A stretch of DNA of 64,000 bases from Gymnogyps californianus (lineage: Eukaryota; Chordata; Aves; Accipitriformes; Cathartidae). The position numbers and the translations under genes are program-made. Positions 27,433 to 35,760 of this stretch are shown here, piece by piece (the first letter of the stretch is position 1; each line of letters starts with the position of its first letter). Under the pieces are notes generated by a model. That model searched no databases and was not told the origin of the DNA. It worked only from the letters and a program-made list of their open reading frames with translations. The stretch covers positions 6,572,001-6,636,000 of the forward strand of contig NC_059486.1 of the NCBI RefSeq assembly GCF_018139145.2. The letters run 5' to 3'.

Positions 27433-30400
27433 AAGAATTAAATGCGTGCATACATTCAACCACTGCACCAATTCATAACAGTAAGTACTCATAACCAAGT
27501 TTTCTGGGTAAAACTTTTTGAGTTGTAAGTTACATTACTTTTAAAACACGCTCAGCCAAACATCAGTCTGCTGACATCTGAAGAATTACAAGACAACTCT
27601 CACACTCATGCCGAAATACTTTTTATTGAGCATTTTGGTACTACAGTTCTGGCTATGTACACTTCATAGACGTGCACACACATTTCTATTTTTTAGTGGA
27701 TTCTCTGCCATCTACAGCTTTGGTAGATATTTTTCCTGCCTAGAAGGACATCCACATTTTTCTTTGAAGACTGGGCATAATCGTGTCACTAATATCACAT
27801 TATCAAAGAGCATTTGAACTGCCTAGAAAATGAACAAAGAGCCTTTTTCAAGGACTTGAGAAGTTTGATGCAAAAAGTTCCACATGAGGACCATTCTAAA
27901 TACTTTATAAGGGTAAACAGAAACTAGGAATAACAAAGCACCTCACCCTTCCAGGGGTAGGGGAAACAACATTAAATAAAATCAGCACAAGTTCAAGTCT
28001 CACTGTACACTGGCATAATTTCAAACCTTCTTTTAAATAGATCTTGTTTAAAAAAAAAAGTCGGTCTTCAATTGTATGTGTTTGCTAGTGAAGTTTTGAG
28101 GAAAGTCAATCTCTGAACAGAGAAAGCCACTACTTTATTGTTTCATCCAATCCCGGGCAGTTAACTAACCTTTCGCATCAGGAGGCTCTTATAAAGGGAC
28201 AGAGAGGATGTTTTTTTCAGTTTTAGTTCAATAACTAGTTCTTTCAGGCTGGAGAAAGCAATTGACATTTGAGGAGGGGCAGAAAGGCAGGAAAGGTTAC
28301 TTCCCTGCAAATTAGAACTAGGTGTTAGAGACTAATATCTCCTAGTTCTAAACTCATAAAAGAGCAGCATAACTAGAAAATAATCAATTCCCTTTTGCTC
28401 AAACAGCATTTCCTTTGCTTTGCCTTTAAAATGGAGCTGAATAAGAATCACAGAATAAGTCACATAGGAAGGGACCTCAGGAGGTCGTCAGAAAGTATTT
28501 TGATAAGAAAATATTTTCCAAATATTTTTATTTAACATTTCAAAATACTCAGATGTAGCATTTCATTGAATTTAATGCTATATAAGAAGTTGCTTGATAC
28601 ATTTCTCAGAAACAATAAGATAGTAAATTAATTTTGTTTCTGATTTGCATGTTAAATCATAGCTTGAATGTGTTAAACCCTGTCCTCCTGCTTAACAGAA
28701 AATAATACCAAATTCAGTGTAAAGTTACTTTTAGTCGCACATCAACATGTTTTAACAGGTACAAACCAGTGAGATCCAGTCTTTCCACTGGAGGGAACTA
28801 CCACATAGACAAACAAGCACGCTTTAAAATAAGGTTTCTTATCGGCTGATTTCAATTCTCAGTAAAAATTGGCAATGCAAATTATTCTGTTCTTTATTGG
28901 ACAAGAGAAAAGATTTCCAAACTGTCAAACTGGCTGGTGGCATCTTGACAGCAGATGGAAATGCAGTAAGTGGAGTCCTACATGGCAGTGTCTTCATGTG
29001 ACTCCTGGAAAACTGAATCCACACACTGAATGGTTCTTTATACAACGGGAAATGAGCACACATTTAGGGGAAGGAATCTGCTGTACACCCCTGTCATCTT
29101 AAACCAGCCCAGGAATGAATGGGACTAGCCCAGCATGAAGAGCAGAGTAAGGTTGTTTACCATATGAGGTCTCTTCCCCAGTCAGTCCGTCGTGTATCTC
29201 TCTTAAAACTCATGGCAAAAGACTGATTTGAAGACTATTTTATCTCGCATGGTGTTTGGTTCAGTGGGGGAAGGGAGTGGATAGGGCAAACTGATATATT
29301 ATTGAAAGCTACCCCCTCTTCCTTTACCCAAGAGACTGAAGGACAGCGAATGCCTCAGGCCAGCATACTGACATGAAATGCTTTCTACCTCCCATCCAGA
29401 ACCTGGGCGAGGACAACATTGGCAAGTTTTTCCATCCAGTATTTAAAGCTGGAAGAACAAGAGGGAGTTGTTCCTAGTTCCTCCCTAGATCTCTCAGAAC
29501 ATTTAGCAACAGAAGCAAGAAGTACACCCTGTTTTCAGGGTCGTTTTTATTGGGAGAGCAGCCCCTGATGACAGTTTCAAGCAGGAAACTCCCTGCACTT
29601 CTCTAAACTCTTCTTACTGCCAGCTGAAGACTAGGACCCTTCCTCTCCCAACTTAGCTGTCAGTGCATGTGTCTTCTGACACTTTCTTCAGGAGAGCTCA
29701 GCAGTTTGTCTTTTCTGCATTAGCAAGAGAGCCAGTGCTGAAGGAAGTTTCCCACAATAGGTCCAGTTCCAAATGCCTGCTTGAGGTTTTCAGTTTAAAA
29801 GATCACTCTTTAGCCCCTTCACATCCACAATGTGCACATCAGACAATGTGATATAGTACATACGTAATTCTGGATAAACTAGATTCCCCACCCCTTTCCA
29901 TTAAGTAAAATCAGTAACTAGAATCCCTGTTTAGGATCTGTGATTACAAGGATCACCCTCCGCCCTGCCCTGGTCAAACAATATGGGCTCTAGGAAAGCA
30001 TGAGAGCCGTCATTTCAATAATGCAAAACCCTGTTGCTTCCACTCCAGAACAGCTGACTTGAAGTGCATGCTAGGCTGTGCTTATTAACAAAATGAGAAA
30101 TCTGATATATAGAAAGAAAACACTATGTGAGGATTAATCCTGGATTGCAGTTTGTGGCCAGCACTGGGCCGTCATCCAAACACAGATGAAAAAGAACAAA
30201 ATTTCTCCCACCTGTCACTTACAGCAGGTACAGCTATTGCAGTGTTGTCGTCTCCTCCTTACAGCTATTGTAACAACCCATTTTATATCAGCTTAAAATT
30301 CAGGATTGACCTCACTGTTTCATTTCTTCCTTGTTTTGTGGGAGCCAGCACTGGAGGGTGAATTTTCTTTCCAGGAATTACAAACAAGAAGCGTGAGTAA

Positions 30401-31419
30401 CTTACAAGTTCGGACAGCTAGCTTGTAATACGCGTACACTTCAAGGAAAGAAACCTAGCTTAAAATTGGCATCCTGTTGGAACCTGGAGATGCTAACTGA
30501 ACAAGAAAATACAACTCTCGGGAACACTGTTTTTTTTACATTGTTTCTGCTGCTTTTGAGAGAAGTAAGCACACTGTCACCCCTGATTAAAAAAGACCTA
30601 AACAAACCAAGGCAGTTGCTTTGCCAATGAGCTACTGCACAGCAGAGTGAAATCTGTATTGCAATGCATTGTCCTTGCTCCCCATACTACAGCAACATAA
30701 AAACCAATTTAAGCAGCCCTAGTGGTTTAATCACTCGTGTTCAATCCACACCAAACCAAAGGAGAAGTCATCTTTATTTTTTAAAAGATATTCCCCTGCC
30801 TATGGTTGGGTCGACACTGTTGTTGCAATCCCACAGCTGAGCCCTGTTAATTTTTCTCCAAGCCCAGCAGGGTAGGCATGTCTGCTGATGCTGAAATGGT
30901 CCCCCTTCCCATTGAGCTTCGTCTGTCACAATACAGCCAATATAATGGCTATGTCACAAATGTGATTCTGCTTTCTCCCACTCCAAGACCACATTTGCTG
31001 CTGCACTGAAATGCTGCTTTGTGGCAACGTTCTTTCCCGGATGTTGTCAGAAACTGCAGTTTTGTTTGTACGCTTTATTAGTCAGATTTGGTTAGGGGAT
31101 GGGAAACTTGGTCTGTCTATCAAGCTACAGTATGTTCATCAGACTGGATGAGAGGGTTAAATCCTGCAGTCAGCACAAACAGGAGTTCTGATATGAAGGC
31201 AAATGCACCTCAGTTTTCAAACATTATCCTATTTCTCTACATCTATCATAAAGGAGGTAGCAGGAGCTCAAAGAATAGCCACGTACTATTTTCTATACAA
31301 GGTCAAAGGAATGCACAACATACAGTTCATGTTTGACAGTTCTTAATTACTATGGGCTGTAAAGATGCTAGAAAACGAGAACTCTCATTGCAAGATCTGC
31401 TGTTCACAACTTCAAATTT
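27433..31419. other. Non-coding stretch with one CR1 relic
   Basis: AT-rich sequence, all open frames under 80 codons, no exon recognised. A CR1 3'-end fragment sits at 28.45 kb. A possible fragment of the inverted sauropsid repeat lies near 27.98-28.03 kb ('cactgtacactggcataatt'). Confidence 0.65.
28445..28490 (-). mobile_element. CR1 LINE 3'-end fragment
   Basis: 'gaatcacagaataagtcac' followed by 'aggaagggacctcaggaggt' is the reverse complement of a CR1 3' terminus, which in sauropsids typically ends '...acctcct(g)aggtcccttcc...attctgtgattc'. CR1 copies are commonly truncated at the 5' end, so a short piece like this is expected. Confidence 0.7.
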
Positions 31420-31545
31420 CATGCTGTGACCGCCAATTTTGGCTGCAGCGGCTGTTTTAGGGAGTTTCAATCCATTACACAGCCAAACTGATTAGCATTA
31501 CGTTGTGTTCTAGTTGTTTGGAACGACTAATCAAAATAAATTGAA
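31420..31545. promoter_or_regulatory. Candidate conserved non-coding element
   Basis: This unique-looking block has dense homeodomain-type cores: 'ccattacac', 'tgattagcattacg', 'gactaatcaaaataaattga'. The 'gattag' and 'ctaatc' cores face each other about 40 bp apart. It lacks repeat features and lies about 3.4 kb inside the inferred transcription unit. The enhancer call is an inference from motif density alone; no conservation data were available. Confidence 0.3.
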
Positions 31546-32159
31546 CATGTACCCTCCTGGAATAAGGCCTCTCACCTTCTCTTTCTCTCCTCTCCCCCCC
31601 CACCCCTTGTCACACATTGGCTTCTGCCAAACAATTCAGCACTGACACTACAGCGTATCACGTGATACCAAGTGCTTCAAGCATCTTGCGATACTTATTA
31701 CTATCTACACATCCATAAGTCATTCCGCCCAGCAACGTATGTGAATACTAACGTGAGCTATTTCTTTATGCATTAAAGATTTAGAGCTCTCCCAGATCCT
31801 TGGAAGAAGCTTTTCCCCCAAACACTGAAAAATCACCCCTTTTATGTACGTGCATCTCATCTGCATTTCACGTAGATTAGGAAGCATGACATAAGAAAAA
31901 CCTGCTATATCCTCGGATTCTCCCATTCCTCCTGCTTACATCCCTGCAGCCACACAAGTCTGCCATGATTAAGCAACGGATTTTAGACGCAAAAGAACAA
32001 GGCGCTTTATGCGGGGTTTCCTTACCCGTGTTAGAATGGAAAGTAACAAATGTAAGAGGTTGCTTATTCTTAATGCTGATCTCCTCCAGAGCTAAAATGA
32101 TATGTCAGTAGCAGGTGGCAAGTTTGAAGACACCCCCCCTCCTTTTTTTTTTTTTTAAA
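31546..32159. other. Non-coding stretch
   Basis: No gene seen. It contains a C-run and a T-run side by side near 32.13-32.16 kb (low complexity) and otherwise ordinary AT-rich sequence. Confidence 0.6.
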
Positions 32160-32350
32160 TAAATATAACAAAGGGCACACAGATCTGACCTAATGGGTCA
32201 ACCATCAAAAGTTAAACTGATTTAAATAATTAGACCTAGAATGTCAGGCACCACTGCAAATAATTGCTCCTAATGCTTTTAGGATTAGATTGCTAATGAA
32301 AAGGCGCAAAAAGGAGGCCACTTGCAGTTGTGGAAATAAGTCAATTTTCT
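32160..32350. promoter_or_regulatory. Candidate enhancer: homeodomain sites plus an everted nuclear-receptor repeat
   Basis: The block holds 'aataattaga', 'aataattgctcctaatgc', 'ggattagattgctaatga' and, at 32186-32200, 'tgacctaatgggtca'. The last is an everted pair of RGGTCA-type half sites with 3-bp spacing. No repeat features are visible. Clusters like this next to a CpG island are typical of developmental-gene enhancers, but this is inference from motifs. Confidence 0.35.
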
Positions 32351-32829
32351 TCCCATATGTCATTTTCTCCATGTAGATTTGCTGTGAAATCCTAAGGAGT
32401 CATTTACAGCTTTCTCTCCAGAGCTGCTGTAGTATATACAATAGTTCTGAGTCATAAAAAATAGTAATAAGTCATCTTGAAATACTAGTTGTTTATACAC
32501 TGTATTTATCAAGCACAGCAAACATCTGCTCATAGTTCTGACATTTTCCAATGAAAGTGACTATTGCATATTGTTTTCCCCTTTAATTTGTGGAAAAACA
32601 TGGGAGCCATTCAAATATAAACAGCATTCCGCAATAAATTTAAACCAGTTTTGGTCAAAGGACAGTTTATTAGCAGAATGTAATTTTGATGCTCTTCTTA
32701 ACTGTTCTCTGGCTGCTCTTCCAGATTTATTCTAACAGCTAGGTAACATCCAGGATGATTTCGGTAACCGTCTGCTAAAACACTTGGTTTCATATATAAT
32801 TCATTAATTTGGTGTAAAGGTATACACCC
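32351..32829. other. AT-rich left shore of the CpG island
   Basis: No gene seen. The pair 'ggtgta' (32811-32816) and 'tacacc' (32823-32828) forms a 6-bp inverted repeat with a 6-bp spacer, vaguely T-box-like. A pyrimidine tract ending 'ctcttccag' near 32.72 kb resembles a plus-strand acceptor, but no exon follows that I can support. Confidence 0.5.
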
Positions 32830-33137
32830 GCCCCACTCGCAGGTACTGAACGCGAAGTTACCGGCCTCTCGAAGCGCCGAGGCAGCCCGAGTTTTCAAAG
32901 GCTGCGGATTTCGCAGCAGAAAGTTTCGAGCCACCAAATCCCCGTGTGTAAATACGCGTTCACCCGAGCGGCCGGGAGCAGCGCCCGGGCGGCGGCGGGG
33001 CCGGGCGCGGTGTCCAGCGGCCGCGGAGCGCCCCGGGAGGAGCGCGGCTGGCGGCCGCGATAACGGGGAGCGCGGGGGGCGCGCCGAGAGCCGCCCGCTC
33101 GCCGCGGTGCCCACTTCCACCTGGGACCAGTCCAAGC

Positions 33138-33158
33138 AGAAGTCAATAATTGACTTCT
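33138..33158. promoter_or_regulatory. Perfect 10-bp-arm palindrome
   Basis: The arms 'agaagtcaat' (33138-33147) and 'attgacttct' (33149-33158) are exact reverse complements around a single A. It is an AT-rich 21-mer in an otherwise very GC-rich island, which suggests a dimeric protein-binding site. The factor is not identified; the core 'tcaataattga' is homeodomain-like. Confidence 0.5.
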
Positions 33159-33525
33159 CCCGCCGGCTCTCGCCCCATACAAAAGGGGCCGGGAGCAGGC
33201 AGGGAGCAGGCTGGGCGCTGCGGGCACCGCGGCCGCCCTGCGCGCCCGCGGGGCTCCCCGGGCCGCGCACCGCGAAGGGGGCCGCGCACACAGCCTCCCC
33301 CTACCCCGACTCCCCCCGCCGGCTTTGCTTTGCTTTTAAATGCAGCCAGAAAAACAAAAAAGCCCGGCTCCCCCCGCCGCCGAGCTGGCACCGGCACCGG
33401 CGCGCCTGGGGATGTAGAGCCCGGCCCGGCTCCGCGGCGCTCCGCGGCGCCGTTCACCCGGGACCGGGCAGCCGCGGGCAGCGATCAGCCCTCCCGGCCC
33501 CCTGAATTACGGTGTTACGCGCCTC

Positions 33526-33540
33526 GGCAACAATGTTGCC
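33526..33540. promoter_or_regulatory. Perfect 7-bp-arm palindrome with SOX-like core
   Basis: 'ggcaaca', a central A, then 'tgttgcc'. The core contains 'aacaatg', a SOX-family type motif. The half sites are those of RFX sites (GTTGCC/GGCAAC) but in the opposite, everted order, so it is not a canonical X-box. Confidence 0.4.
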
Positions 33541-33808
33541 AGCCTGGACGTACAATTTAATTATTTTTTTTTAAACTGGGTGGACAGCTCTGCGCCTGGC
33601 TGGCGGGGCCGGGGAAGCGCGCATTTCCTCCGGGGGCACAAAGCCGGGCGGGCAGGGTCCTGCGAGCCCCCGGCCGCGGGAGGGTGCGCGATCCTGCGCT
33701 CCGTCCATTGCGTCCGAGACGGTGCCGTAACAAAAGCCAGAGACCCGCAGCGACGGGCAGAGCGAGCGGAGCCGGCGGGTCCTTCCCTCCGCGATCCCGA
33801 ACGGCCGA

Positions 33809-33909
33809 GGGGGGCGGCGGGGAAGGGGGGAGCCAGGGCAAAAGTTCACCACGGTCCCGGTAGGGCAGGGGGTGCTCGGTGGGGCAGGGGCCGGCGCTGG
33901 GGTTGGGGG
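33809..33909 (+). repeat. G-quadruplex-capable G-run cluster
   Basis: G-runs at 33809-33814, 33819-33822, 33825-33830 and 33836-33838 have loops of 2-5 nt and satisfy a standard four-run G4 pattern. More runs follow at 33863-33865, 33868-33872, 33881-33884, 33887-33890, 33899-33902 and 33905-33909. On the minus-strand transcript model these lie about 1 kb into the intron, with G-runs on the non-template-opposite strand. Confidence 0.7.
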
Positions 33910-34245
33910 ATGCCGGCCTGGCTCGTCGCCTTGCGGCCCCGCGGATGGACTGCGGGGGGGAAGGAGGCGATGCAAGTCCCGGGAGCCCCTTCCCTGCCCT
34001 CTCCTCCACAATGCGGCCGGATCCCCAGCACAAACACGCCCCCCGGCACCCCGAGGCTCCGCTCCCTGCTTTCGGGGGGGGAAAAAAAAAAAATACGGCT
34101 CACTTGCAGGGGGCGAGTGGGGATGGGGAGAAGGCTGCTGCTCCGGGGCTGCCTGCCCGCCTCGCCGTTCACCCCCACGCCGGCCGGCCCCGGCGGGCAG
34201 CAGCTGCGGCCCCCCGCCCCGATCCCACCGCCGCCGGGGAAGGGG

Positions 34246-34259
34246 CACACACACACCCG

Positions 34260-34293
<34 letters not shown>
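34246..34293. repeat. CA/CG dinucleotide tract (Z-DNA-prone)
   Basis: A CA run broken by 'cccgtgcgcg', then a longer CA run. From 34258 to 34293 purines and pyrimidines alternate without a break (36 nt), beginning with CG/GC steps, the most Z-DNA-favourable type. It is a microsatellite within the CpG island, 450 bp inside the inferred first intron. Confidence 0.85.
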
Positions 34294-34295
<2 letters not shown>

Positions 34296-34740
34296 TGGCA
34301 CGGGAGGAGGGGGAAAGTTTCCAGCCGCTTCAACCAAATAGCCAACATTTGCAATCCCCAGACAGGCACGGTGGCGAATACACCGTATGCACGCCCCGGC
34401 CCCGAAAGCAACGGGGCAGCGCGCCGGGCGAGCGAGGGGAGGGGGCCCGGGGCATGGAGAGAGAGGGGCAAGAGGGAAAAGAAAATTATCTCTATTTTTT
34501 TCAATGGAACTGCCGCTGGTGCCGGGCACGGCTGCTGCAGGGCAGGGAACAAGGGGACACCCCCGCCACCCCGGCGGCTTTCCCGAGTGGACCCGTGCAG
34601 ATGGGCAAATAACCGGGGTTGCAAATAAAGAGCGGGGGAGTGGGGCTGGGCTGCACCGCGGAGCCCGGCAGCGCCCGGCCGCCCGAGCGGGACGCGCGGC
34701 CCCGCGCCCCCGCCCGCGCCCGCGCCCCGCTCCGCGTTAC

Positions 34741-34885
34741 CTTCTTATTGCATCTGGAGCAGCAGCTTTTCTTCCCCTTCCCCTCTCCTCCTCCTCCTCC
34801 TCTCCCTCTCCTGTCCTCTCGGTTTATACCAGCCTGTTCCTCATCTCACAGCCTTCCTCCCAGCGCCATCTTGCAAGCTTGTGAC
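34741..34885 (-). other. Inferred non-coding first exon (5' end approximate)
   Basis: Read on the minus strand, the sequence runs from a YY1-type motif through a GA-rich leader to 'ccagatgcaataagaag' and then 'gtaacg'. AAG|GTAACG is a good splice donor, with the last exon base at 34741 and GT at 34740-34739. All three ATGs in the leader open tiny frames: 34869-34846 (7 codons then stop), 34844-34824 (6 codons then stop) and 34753-34745 (2 codons then stop). The exon is therefore 5' UTR with short upstream ORFs. The start near 34,880 is inferred from the motif position; a start near 34,795 is possible if the TATA-like box is used. I do not recognise the gene. No downstream exon is evident in the remaining 34.7 kb, so the first intron would be long. 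Confidence 0.4.
34766..34812 (+). repeat. 47-nt polypyrimidine tract
   Basis: Uninterrupted C/T on the plus strand, largely TCC/CTC units, so GA/GGA on the inferred transcript. It lies inside the inferred 5' UTR and has a purine counterpart at 34933-34998. Such tracts can adopt triplex (H-DNA) conformations. Confidence 0.9.
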
Positions 34886-34890
34886 GTTGG
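34821..34890 (-). promoter_or_regulatory. Core-promoter motif set (CRE half, YY1, TATA-like)
   Basis: On the minus strand, in transcription order: 'aacgtca' (34888-34882, half of a CREB/ATF site), 'caagatggcgc' (34873-34863, an excellent YY1 motif, usually just downstream of the start) and 'ggtataaacc' (34830-34821, TATA-like). YY1 motifs of this orientation normally point in the direction of transcription, which supports a minus-strand start at about 34,880-34,900. The TATA-like box would imply an alternative start 25-30 bp further on. Confidence 0.5.
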
Positions 34891-34932
34891 GAGCCGCTCA
34901 CCCCTGACCCACATTTGAATAGAAGCCAAAAT

Positions 34933-34998
34933 GAAAAAAAGAAGAGGAGAGAGAGAGGGAGAGAGGAGAGAAAGAGGGGGAAGAAGAAGAAGAAAGAG
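34933..34998 (+). repeat. 66-nt polypurine tract
   Basis: Pure A/G on the plus strand: A7, then GA/GGA/GAA units. It lies just upstream of the inferred minus-strand start. It is broadly complementary to the tract at 34766-34812, so the two could pair or form triplex structures around the start site. Confidence 0.9.
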
Positions 34999-35289
34999 CG
35001 GAACAAGGAGAGGCAGGGAAAGCAGCAGCTAAGCAAGTGCTGTGCCAGTGTGGAACAGCATCGGCTCCCGCTCCCTTGCCAGCTAGTTTAGTAATAAGCA
35101 ATTTCCTGCTTTTGCAATAAATGTTGCCGCGGCGGGGCTGGGAGAGGGACGGGGAGCTGGGTAATTCCCACCGAGGGACTAGGGCTTCCCCCACCCCGAG
35201 GTGCCCCCCCTTCCCTGCCACCCACACCCCAAAACCCAGCCCGGAGCCCGACCACTACCTCCCGGTGACCCAAATACTGCTGCTCCCTC

Positions 35290-35480
35290 CCAGGTTTTGA
35301 GCAATGAAAAAGGCATTTGTTAAGATTATTTCTCTCATCACTGATGAGGTCTCAAGTGTGTGTAAGAGAAATTATATAGATTATAGCTTGTACATGTATT
35401 GGAATCTGAAATGAGCTTTATACACAAATTAAGAAAACATCCTCATGTATAACGCAATTTGCATATTAGCTTTTTATCAC
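35290..35480. promoter_or_regulatory. Candidate conserved element upstream of the island
   Basis: The block adjoins the CpG island and has no repeat features. It contains 'gatgaggtctca', 'aattatatagattatagc', 'cacaaattaag' and an octamer-like 'caatttgcatattagc' (POU-type). The change from GC-rich island to this motif-rich AT sequence is abrupt. The regulatory role is inferred. Confidence 0.3.
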
Positions 35481-35661
35481 TCCTGTCTATTTGTTAAGGA
35501 CTGACAGTGCATTTTGCACCATCCAAGACACAGATGAAGACATGGCCTTTGCACCCATAGAATCCGTAGAAATCTGAAGTTTTGTTTTCTGCATTTTTTT
35601 TTAGTTATTTATCTATTGGAAGTATATCGAGGGGAAAAGTTATTTGTGTTTTGCATCCCTG

Positions 35662-35760
35662 GTCCTGCAAAGACTTTCATGCATGCTTAACTTTAAGCAC
35701 ATCAGTAATCACACTGAGCAAGCAGGGGCTATGCAGATGCTTACACTAAGCATGTGTGCA
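35662..35760. repeat. Fragment of an old sauropsid inverted repeat
   Basis: 'tcctgcaaagactttcatgc', 'atgcttaactttaagcaca' and 'cagtaatcac' match a widespread bird/crocodile/turtle repeat, remembered as 'cctgcaaa.actta.gcatgtgcttaactttaagcac...agtaatccc'. The right part, 'gcttacactaagcatgtgtg', looks like the partial inverted half. The family name is not recalled. Confidence 0.55.

Larger units (their letters stand above)
32830..35260. promoter_or_regulatory. CpG island (about 2.4 kb)
   Basis: CpG dinucleotides and GC-box-like GGGCGG runs are abundant here and nearly absent on either side, with sharp shores. It is the only such island in the window. In vertebrates an island of this size usually marks a promoter, often of a housekeeping or developmental regulator. 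GC-richness leaves long open frames in five or six frames at once (up to 253 codons). Their Pro/Arg/Gly/Ala-rich products have no domain, so I do not call them genes. Inside are an exact 10-bp tandem duplication (33429-33448), a G8/A12 junction at 34074-34093, a CA/CG tract, G-quadruplex motifs and two perfect short palindromes. The best promoter evidence is at the right-hand end, on the minus strand. Confidence 0.93.

Noticed and set aside
32690..32755. Plus-strand acceptor-like 'ctcttccag' followed 18 nt later by 'gtaaca'
   Set aside because: Would be an 18-nt microexon with no other support; such pairs occur by chance in AT-rich DNA.
32698..33291. 197-codon minus-strand frame crossing the left shore of the island
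   Set aside because: Half low-complexity GC-rich translation and half AT-rich intergenic sequence; no recognisable domain, no Kozak-like start, no supporting splice context.
33571..34628. Long open frames (227-253 codons) on both strands of the CpG island
   Set aside because: They are open in almost every frame because the GC-rich sequence lacks TA-containing stops. Products are Pro/Gly/Arg/Ala-rich, run through the CA microsatellite and G-runs, and show no domain.
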